The notes under the pieces are model-generated. The model was not told where the DNA came from. It ran no database searches and saw only the letters and a program-made list of their open reading frames with translations. A DNA stretch of 37,835 nucleotides from Pararhodobacter sp. (GTDB lineage: Bacteria; Pseudomonadota; Alphaproteobacteria; Rhodobacterales; Rhodobacteraceae): NCBI GenBank assembly GCA_020832545.1, contig JAFIEK010000037.1:1-37835 (forward strand), in the 5' to 3' direction. Positions 1-9,955 of this stretch are shown in pieces. Position 1 is the first letter of the stretch. Each line of letters starts with the position of its first letter. Position numbers and translations under genes: made by a program.

Positions 1-1
1 C

Positions 2-915
<914 letters not shown>

Positions 916-919
<4 letters not shown>

Positions 920-3321
920 GCGTGCACAGCCCCCTGCCCCATGACGCGGCGCGCCTGCATGTCACCGGACAGGCGCGCTATGTCGATGACATCCCCACGC
1001 CCAAAGGCACGCTGCATTTGGCTTTCGGCCTGTCAGAGATCGCGCATGGCACTATCACCGCGCTGGACCTTGATGCCGTGCGCACCGCCCCCGGCGTGGT
1101 GGCGGTGCTCACCGCCACCGACCTGCCCCGCTCTGCCGATTGCAGCCCGTCGAACCACGACGAGCCGCTGCTGGCTGAAGGGGTCGTGCATCATCTGGGA
1201 CAGCCGGTCTTTCTGGTGGTGGCGCAAACCCACCTTGACGCGCGCAAGGCCGCGAGGCTGGGCAAGATCAGCTATTCCGAGAAACCCGCCCTTCTGAGCA
1301 TCGAGGACGCGCTGGCAGCGAACAGCCGGTTCGAGGAGGGGCCACGCATATGGGCACGCGGCGATGCTGACCGCGCCATTGCCGGGTCCGCGCAGGTGAT
1401 GGATGGCGTGATCGAGATGGGCGGACAGGAGCATTTCTATCTTGAAGGGCAGGCCGCCCTCGCCCTGCCGCAGGAAGGCGGCGATATGCTGGTCCATTCC
1501 TCTACCCAGCACCCGACCGAGATCCAGCACAAGGTGGCCGATGCCTTGGGCGTGCCGATGCATGCCGTGCGGGTCGAGGTGCGGCGCATGGGCGGAGGGT
1601 TTGGCGGCAAGGAAAGTCAGGGCAACCATCTGGCCATCGCCTGCGCGCTGGCGGCATCGCTGACCGGCCAGCCCTGCAAGATGCGCTATGACCGCGACGA
1701 TGATTTCATGATCACCGGCAAGCGCCATGATTTCCGCATTGCCTACCGCGTGGGGGTGAACGAGGACGGTCGCATTCAGGGGATCAACTTCACCCAATAC
1801 ACCCGCTGCGGCTGGGCGCAGGATCTGTCGCTGCCGGTGGCGGATCGCGCCATGCTGCACGCCGACAATGCCTATTTCCTTCCCCATGTGCGCATAGAAA
1901 GTCACCGGCTGCGCACCAACACCCAATCCGCCACCGCCTTTCGCGGCTTTGGCGGGCCGCAGGGGATGCTGGGGATCGAGCGGGTTCTGGACCATATCGC
2001 GCATGCCCTGGGCCGTGACCCGCTGGATGTCCGGCGTGCGAATTTCTACGCACCCTCCTGCCGCCCGGCACCCGCCGCGCCGGAGGTGGCGGAGGCACCG
2101 GTGCGCTCAGCCGACCCCGCCTCGCGAGGGGCGGTCGAAGCCGTCGCGCGCGCGGTGCCAGAGCCGCCCGCGAACGGGGCACAAACCACGCCCTACCTGA
2201 TGCCGGTAACGGATTTCATCCTGCACGAGCTGGTGGCGGAGTTGCAGCAATCCAGCCAATACACAGCGCGGCGGGCAAAGATCCGCGACTGGAACAGCAC
2301 AAATCCGATATTGAAGCGCGGCATCGCGCTGACGCCGGTAAAGTTCGGCATCTCCTTCACCCTCTCGCATCTCAATCAGGCGGGCGCGCTGGTCCATGTG
2401 TACAACGACGGCTCGATCCATCTGAACCACGGCGGCACCGAGATGGGACAAGGGCTGTTCCAGAAGGTCGCGCAGGTTGCGGCCCAAACCTTCGCCGTGC
2501 CGCTGTCGCGCGTCAGAATCACCGCCACGGATACCGACAAGGTGCCCAACACCTCGGCCACCGCGGCTTCCTCAGGGTCGGACCTGAACGGGATGGCGGT
2601 GCAGGCGGCCTGCCTGACCATCCGCGACCGGATCGCTGACATGTTGGCCGAGGAACACCAGTGCCAGCCCGGGGACGTGAAATTTGCCGATGACCGCGTG
2701 CAGGTGGCCGGGGCGGACTATGCCTTCACCGAGGTGATCGCGCGGGCCTATCAGGCACGGATCAGCCTTTCCGCCACTGGCTTTTACCGCACGCCGGGGC
2801 TGAGCTGGGACCGGATCGCCGGGCAGGGGCGGCCCTTTTTCTACTTCGCTTACGGCGCTGCGGTAAGCGAGGTGGTGATCGACACACTGACCGGCGAGAA
2901 CCGCATCCTGCGCACCGATATCCTGCATGACTGCGGTTCCAGCCTGAACCCGGCGCTGGATATCGGCCAGATCGAGGGCGGCTATGTGCAGGGCGCGGGC
3001 TGGCTGACGACTGAGGAGCTGGTGTGGGATGACAAGGGGCGGCTGCGCACGCACGCGCCATCGACCTACAAGATCCCGGCTTTTGGCGACCGCCCGCAGG
3101 TGTTCAACGTGGCGCTGTGGGACGGACGCAACCCCGAGGATACGATCCACCGCTCAAAGGCCGTAGGCGAGCCGCCGTTCATGCTGGGTATCTCGGTATT
3201 GATGGCGCTGTCCGATGCCATAGCTGCCTGCGGCGATGGCAGCGTTTACCCCGCGCTGGATGCCCCCGCCACGCCCGAGCGGGTGCTGGCGGCGGTCGAA
3301 CGGCAAAGGGCGGGCGCATGA
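916..3321 (+). CDS. xdhB: Xanthine dehydrogenase large (molybdopterin) subunit
   Basis: This is the molybdenum-cofactor subunit that hydroxylates hypoxanthine and xanthine. An N-terminal a/b hammerhead domain (about residues 15-125) precedes the molybdopterin domain. Visible active-site elements are GGGFGGKE (226-233), the substrate-binding Arg in FRGFGG (R343), GTEMGQGL, ASSGSDLNG, and the catalytic Glu in KAVGEPPFMLG (E752). At 801 residues it is a little longer than the roughly 780 usual for XdhB. The surplus sits at about residues 380-422, where an Ala/Pro-rich segment interrupts the usual stretch between RRANFY and TPYLMPVTDF. The start codon overlaps the xdhA stop and the stop overlaps the xdhC start, both as ATGA. 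All catalytic residues I can place are intact, so the enzyme is probably active. Confidence 0.96.
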
Positions 3322-4259
3322 TTGACCGACCCGCCCTCGCCCGGATTCTGGCGCAGGTGCCGGTGGTGGTGCGGGTGGTGATTGCCGCGTATCAGGGGTC
3401 TTCCCCGCGCGAAGCCGGGGCGGCGATGCTGGTCTGGGACAGCGGGCAGGAAGGCACCATCGGCGGCGGTGCGCTGGAATTCGCGGCCGCTGCAAAGGCG
3501 CGTACACTGCTGGCAGGCGGCGGGCCGCAGGTCGAGCGGGTGGCGCTGGGTCCGGCCCTGGGCCAGTGCTGCGGCGGGGCGGTGACGCTGGTGTATGAGC
3601 GTTTCACCGCCGTTGATCTGGGTGGCCTGCCAGAGAGTGGGCTTTACCCGCGCCGGATCGAGGGCACGGCGGAAATGCCGATGTCCATCACCCGCGCGCT
3701 TCGGCAGGCACGTGGGCAAGGCATGGCGCAAACGATGTGGAAATCAGGCTGGCTGGCGGAGCCCGTCACCGCCCCCACCCGTGCGCTGTGGATCTGGGGC
3801 GCGGGGCATGTGGGCCGCGCGCTGGTGTCTGTGCTGCACCCCCTGCCGGGCCTTGGGCTGACGTGGATCGACACCACGCCCGCCCGCTTTCCCACTGAGA
3901 CCCCCCCCGGTGTGACCCAGCGCGTCCATGAAAACCCGGCTGCGGTGGTGAATGAAGCCCCGGCGCAGGCGGAACACCTGATCGTCACCTATTCCCACAC
4001 GCTGGACCTTGAGCTGTGCCACCGCCTGCTGACCCACGGGTTTGGCGGCGCGGGCTTGATCGGCTCGGCCAGCAAATGGGCGCGGTTTCGCAACAGGTTG
4101 CGGGCTCTGGGGCATCAGGATGCCCAGATTTCACGCATTCAATGCCCCATCGGCGCGCCGGAACTGGGCAAGCATCCTCAGGCCATTGCCGTGGGGGTGG
4201 CCGTCGCGCTACTGAATGCCAGTGCCATGAAAACGCACCAACAGAAGGCCGCCGGATGA
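3318..4259 (+). CDS. xdhC: Xanthine dehydrogenase accessory protein XdhC
   Basis: XdhC binds molybdenum cofactor, has it sulfurated and delivers it to the XdhB apoprotein. The 313-residue product has the family's N-terminal block (GSSPREAGAAMLV, GGGALE, and the paired cysteines of GQCCGGAVTLVYE). A C-terminal Rossmann fold follows, with the nucleotide-type glycine loop IWGAGHVGRAL and the late motif GLIGSASKWARFR. The ATG is chosen because it overlaps the xdhB stop (ATGA) and gives the usual family length; the frame is open about 200 bases further upstream, but only as an overlap with xdhB. The gene in turn overlaps the following transporter ATPase gene by ATGA, tying cofactor maturation and substrate uptake into one transcript. 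Confidence 0.95.
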   Translation: MIDRPALARILAQVPVVVRVVIAAYQGSSPREAGAAMLVWDSGQEGTIGGGALEFAAAAKARTLLAGGGPQVERVALGPALGQCCGGAVTLVYERFTAVDLGGLPESGLYPRRIEGTAEMPMSITRALRQARGQGMAQTMWKSGWLAEPVTAPTRALWIWGAGHVGRALVSVLHPLPGLGLTWIDTTPARFPTETPPGVTQRVHENPAAVVNEAPAQAEHLIVTYSHTLDLELCHRLLTHGFGGAGLIGSASKWARFRNRLRALGHQDAQISRIQCPIGAPELGKHPQAIAVGVAVALLNASAMKTHQQKAAG

Positions 4260-5773
4260 CCGAACCCCTGCTTGCCATTGAGGGCCTGACCAAGAGCTAC
4301 CCGGGTGTCGTCGCCAACAGCGATGTCACATTCGAGATCGGCAAGGGTGAGGTGCACGCGCTTCTGGGGGAAAACGGCGCAGGAAAATCCACACTGGTGA
4401 AGGCGATCTACGGGCTGATCCGGCCGGACGCCGGGCACATGCTGTGGCGCGGCCAGCCCTATGCCCCCGCCGCGCCACAGCAGGCGCGTGCTGCGGGGGT
4501 GGCAATGGTGTTTCAGCATTTCAGCCTGTTCGAGGCACTGGATGTGGCCGAGAACGTGGCGCTGGGGATGGACAACCCGCCACCGATCCGCACGCTGGCG
4601 GCCCGGATCCGCGAGGTGTCGAACGCCTATGGCTTGCCGCTGGACCCGGGCCGTCTGGTGGGCGATCTGTCCGCAGGAGAGCGTCAGAGGGTGGAAATTA
4701 CCCGCTGCCTGCTGCAAGACCCGCATCTTTTGATCATGGACGAACCCACCTCGGTGCTGACCCCGCAGGAGGTGGAGATTCTGTTCCGCACCTTGCGCCA
4801 GTTGCGCAGTGAGGGGCGCTCGATCCTTTACATCTCGCACAAGCTGGAGGAAATTCGCGCGCTTTGCGAGAATGCCACCGTGTTGCGGCTGGGCAAGGTG
4901 GTGGGCCGCTGCGACCCGCGCGAGAAAAGCGCGCGCGCGCTGGCCGAGATGATGGTGGGCACCAAGCTGCACCAGCCTGAGCGTGCGGCCCACAAGCCCG
5001 GACAGGTGTTGCTGGAGGTGAAGGCACTTGACCTGCGCGCGCCCTCGGCCTTTGGCACCAGCTTGAAGGAGGTGTCGCTGCAAGTTCAGGCAGGCGAGAT
5101 CCTGGGAATCGGCGGGGTGGCCGGGAACGGCCAGGACGAATTGCTGGGCGCACTGTCGGGCGAATTGCGCACCCGGCCAGGTGCTGTATCTTTCAAAGGC
5201 GCAACGGTGGGTCATTTCGGCCCCACTGCACGCCGGGCGCTGGGGCTTTTGTGCGCGCCAGAAGAACGGCTGGGCCACGCCGCCGCCCCGGACATGAGCC
5301 TGACCGAGAACGCCCTGCTGACCGGCGCCTGGCGCGAGAAACTGGTGAAGAACGGCTTCATCAACGCCAGACGCGCGCGCGCGTTTGCCGAGAGCATCAT
5401 CAAGCGCTTCGATGTGCGCACGCCGGGGCCACATGTGGCCGCGCGGGCGCTGTCAGGCGGTAATTTGCAGAAGTTTGTCATTGGCCGCGAGATCATGCAG
5501 CGGCCTGAGGTTCTGGTGGTCAATCAGCCGACATGGGGTGTCGATGCCTCGGCGGCGGCGGCGATCCGGCAGGCGCTGATGGATCTGGCGCAAGGGGGCG
5601 CGGCGGTGGTGGTGATCAGTCAGGATCTGGATGAAATTCTGGAGGTGGCTGACACTTTTGCCGCGCTTAACGGCGGGCGGCTGAGCGCCAAGCGCCCGGT
5701 GCAGGGCCTGACGATGGAGGCCATTGGCCTGTTGCTCGGCGGCGCGGAGGGAGACAGCGATGCTGCGGCTTGA
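4256..5773 (+). CDS. ABC importer ATPase, duplicated, BMP/nucleoside type
   Basis: A 505-residue tandem ATPase energising the importer made with the next three genes. The first half is complete: Walker A GENGAGKS (38-45), Q-loop at VFQHFSLF, signature LSAGERQRVEI (138-148), Walker B LLIMDEPTS (D162/E163) and switch His in YISHK. The second half lacks a canonical Walker A (GVAGNGQDEL), keeps a signature (LSGGNLQKF, from 399) and has a Walker B ending VVNQPTWGVD. This one active, one degenerate arrangement is typical of the ribose/nucleoside (RbsA/YufO-like) family. The ATG is preferred because it overlaps the xdhC stop as ATGA and gives the normal N-terminus MTEPLLAIEGLTK. The neighbouring xdhABC suggests purine bases or nucleosides as cargo; the sequence alone does not fix the substrate. 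Confidence 0.93.
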   Translation: MTEPLLAIEGLTKSYPGVVANSDVTFEIGKGEVHALLGENGAGKSTLVKAIYGLIRPDAGHMLWRGQPYAPAAPQQARAAGVAMVFQHFSLFEALDVAENVALGMDNPPPIRTLAARIREVSNAYGLPLDPGRLVGDLSAGERQRVEITRCLLQDPHLLIMDEPTSVLTPQEVEILFRTLRQLRSEGRSILYISHKLEEIRALCENATVLRLGKVVGRCDPREKSARALAEMMVGTKLHQPERAAHKPGQVLLEVKALDLRAPSAFGTSLKEVSLQVQAGEILGIGGVAGNGQDELLGALSGELRTRPGAVSFKGATVGHFGPTARRALGLLCAPEERLGHAAAPDMSLTENALLTGAWREKLVKNGFINARRARAFAESIIKRFDVRTPGPHVAARALSGGNLQKFVIGREIMQRPEVLVVNQPTWGVDASAAAAIRQALMDLAQGGAAVVVISQDLDEILEVADTFAALNGGRLSAKRPVQGLTMEAIGLLLGGAEGDSDAAA

Positions 5774-6845
5774 AAAACGCCCCCAACCGTCGAAATTCTG
5801 GAACTGGGCAACACCGGTGCTGGCCGTGGTGCTGACCATGATCGCGGGCGGGTTGTTGTTCATGGCACTGGGCAAGGACCCGTTCGCCGCGATCAAGATG
5901 ATCTTCTGGGACCCGTTGTTCAGCCCGCAGTTCGCCGCCTATTCGCGACCGCAACTGCTGGTCAAGGCCGGGCCGCTGATCCTGATCGCGGTGGGGCTGG
6001 CGGTGGGGTTCCGCGCGGGCATCTGGAACATTGGTGCCGAGGGGCAGTATATCATCGGCGCACTCTGCGGGGCTGCGGTGGCACTTTGGTTCTGGCCCGC
6101 GCCGGGCTGGTATATTTTCCCGCTGATGGTGCTGGCCGGGGCGTTCGGCGGATGGGCCTGGGCGATGATCCCGGCCATTCTGAAGACGCGGTTCAACACC
6201 AATGAAATTCTGGTGTCGCTGCTGCTGGTCTATGTGGCCGAGAAAATCCTCGCAGCCATGTCCGTGGGCCGGATGCGCAACCCCGATGGCGCGGGCTTTC
6301 CCGGCTCGCGCAATATCTCACAGTATCCGGCGGCCTCAAATCAGGAACTGATCGCCAACACCGGCATGCACTGGGGGGTGGTCGCGGCGTTCATCGCAGT
6401 GATCTTCACCTATATCATGCTGCACCGCCACATTCTGGGCTTTCAGGTGCAGCTTGCCGGTCAGGCCCCGCGTGCCGCGCGTTTTGCCGGCGTGGCCCCG
6501 GCGCGGCTGATCGTGCTATGTCTGGGGTTTTCGGGCGCGATGGCCGGGCTTGCGGGGATGTTCGAAGTGTCCGGCCCCGCGCGCATGATCTCGATTGATT
6601 TCAACTCATACTACGGCTTCACCGCGATCATTGTGGCCTTTCTGGGCCGGTTGCATCCGGTGGGAATTGTGCTGGCGGGGCTCTTGATGGCGCTGACCTA
6701 TATCGGCGGCGAGCTGGCACAGTTCATGCTGGGCCTGCCCTCGGCCGCGATTCAGGTTTTTCAAGGGATGCTCCTGTTCTTCCTGCTGGCGGTCGATGTG
6801 CTGTCAAATTACCGTATTCGATTGTCAGTGCGCGAGGCCGTGTGA
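5760..6845 (+). CDS. ABC importer permease 1 (BPD_transp_2 family)
   Basis: A polytopic inner-membrane permease of 361 residues, in the branched-chain amino acid/ribose/nucleoside permease superfamily. Several hydrophobic helices are visible (for example around residues 19-38, 70-88, 98-140, 205-225 and 255-275). Recognisable family segments are AVGFRAGIWNIGAEGQYIIG and FNTNEILVSLLLVYVAE. It pairs with the second permease as a heterodimer, as in BmpA-type systems. The ATG is chosen because it follows a purine-rich ribosome site (GGAGGGAGA) and overlaps the end of the ATPase gene by 14 bases. An earlier in-frame ATG at 5724 would lie deeper in the ATPase gene and add a non-hydrophobic stretch. 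Confidence 0.92.
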   Translation: MLRLEKRPQPSKFWNWATPVLAVVLTMIAGGLLFMALGKDPFAAIKMIFWDPLFSPQFAAYSRPQLLVKAGPLILIAVGLAVGFRAGIWNIGAEGQYIIGALCGAAVALWFWPAPGWYIFPLMVLAGAFGGWAWAMIPAILKTRFNTNEILVSLLLVYVAEKILAAMSVGRMRNPDGAGFPGSRNISQYPAASNQELIANTGMHWGVVAAFIAVIFTYIMLHRHILGFQVQLAGQAPRAARFAGVAPARLIVLCLGFSGAMAGLAGMFEVSGPARMISIDFNSYYGFTAIIVAFLGRLHPVGIVLAGLLMALTYIGGELAQFMLGLPSAAIQVFQGMLLFFLLAVDVLSNYRIRLSVREAV

Positions 6846-7777
6846 TGGATTTCTCATCGATCAATCCGGTGGTTCTGATGGCCGCGCTGATGGTGGCGGC
6901 CACGCCCATTCTGCTTGCTGCCATTGGCGAGTTGGTGGTGGAAAAGGCAGGTGTGCTGAACCTTGGTGTCGAGGGGATGATGATCACCGGCGCGGTGGTG
7001 GGTTTTGCCGTCGCGGTGACAACCCGCAACCCCTATCTTGGCATGCTGGCAGCGATGGGCGGTGGGGCGGCGATGTCGCTGGTCTTTGGCATCCTGACCC
7101 AGCTTCTGAAGGCCAATCAGGTGGCCTCGGGCCTGGCGCTCACACTCTTCGGGCTTGGGTTTTCTGCGCTGGTGGGGCAGGGCTATGTCGGGATATCGCC
7201 GCCGCGCACGGCCAAACTGAACTTCGGCTTTCTCAGCGATCTGCCCGTGATCGGCCCCATTCTGTTCCGGCATGACCCCATGGTCTATGCGTCCATCGCG
7301 ATCGTGGCGGGGGTCTGGTACTGGCTGAACTACACGCGTGGCGGGCGCATCTTGCGCGCGGTGGGCGAGAACCACGACGCCGCGCATGCGCTTGGATACC
7401 GGGTGCTGCGCGTGCGCATGCTGGCGATCATGTTCGGGGGTGCCTGTGCGGGCATGGGCGGGGCGTACCTGTCGCTGATCCGGGTGCCACAATGGACTGA
7501 AGGCATGACCGCAGGTGCCGGCTGGATCGCGCTGGCGCTGGTGGTCTTTGCCTCATGGCGGCCGTGGCGCGCACTTCTGGGCGCCTATCTTTTCGGCGGC
7601 ATCGTCGTGTTGCAGCTGAATTTGCAGGCCGCAGGCTTTCGCATTCCGGTGGAATACCTTGCCATGTCGCCGTATCTGATCACTATTCTGGTTCTGGTGA
7701 TCATGTCCTCGGGCCGGGCGCGCAAATCGCTCGCCGCACCCGGTTCGCTGACCAAACCTTTCCATGCCGCCGGCTGA
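6845..7777 (+). CDS. ABC importer permease 2 (BPD_transp_2 family)
   Basis: The second transmembrane subunit of the importer, 310 residues, almost entirely hydrophobic helices with the hallmark LAAIGELVVEKAGVLNLGVEG near the N-terminus and GVVWY-like and AVGENHDAAHALGYR cytoplasmic segments (residues about 175-190) that contact the ATPase. The start ATG shares its A with the stop of permease 1 (TGATG); a GTG three bases earlier in the same frame is less likely. The last codons are followed by two short GC hairpins before the binding-protein gene. The length and order (ATPase, permease 1, permease 2, binding protein) match nucleoside/BMP transport operons. Confidence 0.92.
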   Translation: MDFSSINPVVLMAALMVAATPILLAAIGELVVEKAGVLNLGVEGMMITGAVVGFAVAVTTRNPYLGMLAAMGGGAAMSLVFGILTQLLKANQVASGLALTLFGLGFSALVGQGYVGISPPRTAKLNFGFLSDLPVIGPILFRHDPMVYASIAIVAGVWYWLNYTRGGRILRAVGENHDAAHALGYRVLRVRMLAIMFGGACAGMGGAYLSLIRVPQWTEGMTAGAGWIALALVVFASWRPWRALLGAYLFGGIVVLQLNLQAAGFRIPVEYLAMSPYLITILVLVIMSSGRARKSLAAPGSLTKPFHAAG

Positions 7778-7811
7778 GGCCGGAGGATCAAACCAGCGGG
7801 CTTCGCCCCGC
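7770..7811 (+). promoter_or_regulatory. Paired GC hairpins ahead of the binding-protein gene
   Basis: Two adjacent inverted repeats lie between permease 2 and the binding protein: CCGGC-TGAG-GCCGG (7770-7783, spanning the stop codon) and GCGGG-CTTCGC-CCCGC (7796-7811). Neither has a T-tract. In transporter operons such intercistronic hairpins often mark an RNA processing or stability boundary that raises the binding-protein message above the membrane subunits; here that role is inferred. Confidence 0.5.
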
Positions 7812-7831
7812 CTCCAACAGGGAGCCTTTAC

Positions 7832-8914
7832 ATGAAACGCAGAATCCTTCTGGCCACCTCGGCCTTCGCCCTCGGCCTGTCCGCGCTGAGTGGCGCGGCG
7901 TTGGCCGATGACCCGCTGAAAGTGGGCTTTATCTATATCGGCCCGGTGGGCGATCATGGCTGGACCTTCACCCATGATCAGGCCCGCGTGGCGGTTGAAG
8001 AGCATTTCGGCGATGCTGTTGAAACCAACTATGTGGAAAACGTAGCCTATGGCGCTGATGCCGAGCGGGTGATGAGCCAGATGGCGCTGTCCGGCGTGGA
8101 CATGATCTTTGCAACGTCATTCGGCTATGGCCCGGATGTGAATTCGGTGGCGCAGCGCTTCCCGGATGTCGCGTTTGAACATGCTACCGGCTACATTCAG
8201 GAAGCACCAAATGTCGGCCTCTACAACGCGCGCTTCTATGAGGGCCGCGCGGTGATCGGCCATATTGCAGGCCGCATGACTGAAACCAACACCATCGGCT
8301 ATATTGCCTCGTTTCCGATCCCTGAAGTCATCATGGGCATCAACTCGGCCTATCTGCACGCGCGCGCGGTCAACCCCGATGTGCAGTTCCGCGTGGTCTG
8401 GGCCTATAGCTGGTATGACCCGGCACAAGAGGCTGCCGCAGCCGAGGCGCTGATTGAACAGGGTGCCGACATCCTGATGCAGCATACCGATTCGACAGCA
8501 CCGGTGACCATCGCCCAGGATCGCGGCATTCTGGCCTTTGGCCAGGCCTCGGACATGACCGCCTTTGCCCCTGAATCGCATCTTACCGCGATCCTTGATG
8601 AGTGGGCGCCCTATTACATCGATCGCATTCAGGCGCGGATCGATGGCAACTGGGAAGCCGGGAATGTCTGGCACGGGATCGTCGATGGTATGGTGGGCTT
8701 TGCGCCGATGAATGAGCGTATCCCGGCCGATGTGCTTGAAGAGGCCGAAGCCATGATCGCCGCCATCGAGGCGGGCGAATACCACCCGTTCACTGGCCCG
8801 ATCAACCGTCAGGACGGCTCTGCCTGGCTGGCCGAGGGTGAGGTTGCACCTGATGGCGATCTTCTGGGCATGGACTTCTATGTCGAGGGCATGACCGGCG
8901 ACGTACCCAACTGA
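7832..8914 (+). CDS. Periplasmic BMP-family substrate-binding protein
   Basis: A 360-residue solute-binding protein of the BMP/PnrA family (PF02608), members of which bind purine nucleosides or related ligands. A Sec signal peptide is clear: basic MKRR, hydrophobic core to about residue 22, and a likely cleavage after ALA at about residue 25. No lipobox cysteine is present, so it should be a soluble periplasmic protein. The mature part opens with LKVGFIYIGPVGDHGWTF, the family's first strand and ligand loop, and contains the ATSFGYG and FPIPEVIMGINS segments. The ribosome site (AGGGAG) is well spaced from the ATG. It is the last gene of the xdh-transporter unit, directly before a strong terminator. 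Cargo is inferred from xdhABC to be a purine. Confidence 0.94.
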   Translation: MKRRILLATSAFALGLSALSGAALADDPLKVGFIYIGPVGDHGWTFTHDQARVAVEEHFGDAVETNYVENVAYGADAERVMSQMALSGVDMIFATSFGYGPDVNSVAQRFPDVAFEHATGYIQEAPNVGLYNARFYEGRAVIGHIAGRMTETNTIGYIASFPIPEVIMGINSAYLHARAVNPDVQFRVVWAYSWYDPAQEAAAAEALIEQGADILMQHTDSTAPVTIAQDRGILAFGQASDMTAFAPESHLTAILDEWAPYYIDRIQARIDGNWEAGNVWHGIVDGMVGFAPMNERIPADVLEEAEAMIAAIEAGEYHPFTGPINRQDGSAWLAEGEVAPDGDLLGMDFYVEGMTGDVPN

Positions 8915-8932
8915 CTGCTGCAAAAACCTCTC

Positions 8933-8960
8933 AAAGCCCCCGGCCAGCGCCGGGGGCTTT
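8933..8960 (+). terminator. Rho-independent terminator of the xdh-ABC operon
   Basis: A perfect 12-bp inverted repeat (AAAGCCCCCGGC, loop CAGC, GCCGGGGGCTTT) lies 19 bases after the binding-protein stop, followed by a weak T-containing tail. It closes the eight-kilobase purine unit. Confidence 0.92.
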
Positions 8961-9043
8961 CTGCTTAGCGCCGGTCACGGTCGCTTGTTTGCCACCTTGA
9001 ATGGTGCCAACCTGCCTCCTGGCAAATTTGCGAGGAGCAGAGC

Positions 9044-9937
9044 ATGCCCATATCGCAAGACACGCCGCTTATCCGATCGATCCAGGTGGGCACAACGGGG
9101 CGGGGCAGTATGCATCCGGAGCATCGCTATGGTTCGCCCTTGCCGGTCATGCTGTGGCTGCTGTTCTCGCGCCGCTGGGTGGATGGGGTTCCGGTGCATT
9201 TCTTCGCAATCGAGCATCGCGACGGGCTGGTGCTGTTTGATACCGGCCTGGACCCGGCCATCGCCGCCGACCCCAAGGCGTATCTGGGCAGTTCGATGGG
9301 TGTGTTCTTCCTCAACCGGCTCTTTCGCTGGAACCTGGTCCCGGAAGACAATCTCAGCCATCAACTTGCGCTCATGGGGCATGACGCTGCGTCGGTCCAC
9401 ACGGTTGTCTTTTCGCATCTGCATTTTGACCATACCGGGTGTATCGATCATGTCCTGCAAGCCCCGCTCTTGGCGCCACGCCGGGAATGGGCCGCGATGT
9501 CAGAGCCGCAATCAGAGCGCAAATGGTACCTGCGTCAGCACATTGAAAAGCCCGGCGCGAAATGGTCGCTGTTCGATCTGACGCCGTGTGAAGATCCAGC
9601 GCTGGCCCCCTTTGAGACCTGCCATGATGTGATGGGCGACGGCTCCATCGTGCTCTTGCCGACGCCCGGTCATACTGAAGGCTCGGTCTCCATGCTGGTG
9701 CGCAGCGCCGGGATGCCGCCTGTACTTCTGGTCGCTGATCTGTGCTTTGAAGTCGATATGCTGCTCAAGGATCAGATGCCCGGCGTCGCCGAAGATTTTG
9801 AGGCGCTGCGGGCATCCTATGCCAAAGTGCGGGCGCTGAATGACAACATGCCGGGGTTGGTGATCCTGCCCAGCCACGACATGAATACTGCCAGTCGGCT
9901 GGCGCAGGCGATGCAGGCAGCGCCCGGCATTGGGTGA
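9044..9937 (+). CDS. Metallo-beta-lactamase-fold hydrolase, AHL-lactonase-like
   Basis: A 297-residue metallo-hydrolase resembling N-acyl-homoserine lactonases (AiiA/AttM group), which open the lactone ring of quorum-sensing signals. The dinuclear metal site is complete: H125-x-H127-x-D129-H130 in SHLHFDHTG, H210 in PTPGHTEGS, D232 in VADLCF and H278 in LPSHD. The N-terminal part (VHFFAIEHRDGLVLFDTGLDP) is the usual first metallo-fold strand pair. No signal peptide is visible, so it should be cytoplasmic. The start has a good ribosome site (GAGGAG). It stands alone, convergent with the FMN reductase 18 bases beyond its stop. Related folds hydrolyse other esters and lactones, so the AHL activity is a family-based guess. 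Confidence 0.85.
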   Translation: MPISQDTPLIRSIQVGTTGRGSMHPEHRYGSPLPVMLWLLFSRRWVDGVPVHFFAIEHRDGLVLFDTGLDPAIAADPKAYLGSSMGVFFLNRLFRWNLVPEDNLSHQLALMGHDAASVHTVVFSHLHFDHTGCIDHVLQAPLLAPRREWAAMSEPQSERKWYLRQHIEKPGAKWSLFDLTPCEDPALAPFETCHDVMGDGSIVLLPTPGHTEGSVSMLVRSAGMPPVLLVADLCFEVDMLLKDQMPGVAEDFEALRASYAKVRALNDNMPGLVILPSHDMNTASRLAQAMQAAPGIG

Positions 9938-9955
9938 GTGGTGGCAGCATGACTG

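Noticed and set aside
1033-2004. Open frame of 323 codons on the minus strand opposite xdhB
   Set aside because: Shadow of the GC-rich xdhB gene; composition rich in His, Gln, Arg and Ala with no family resemblance.
4178-5434. 418-codon minus-strand frame opposite the ABC ATPase
   Set aside because: Antisense shadow; the plus-strand frame carries every ABC motif.
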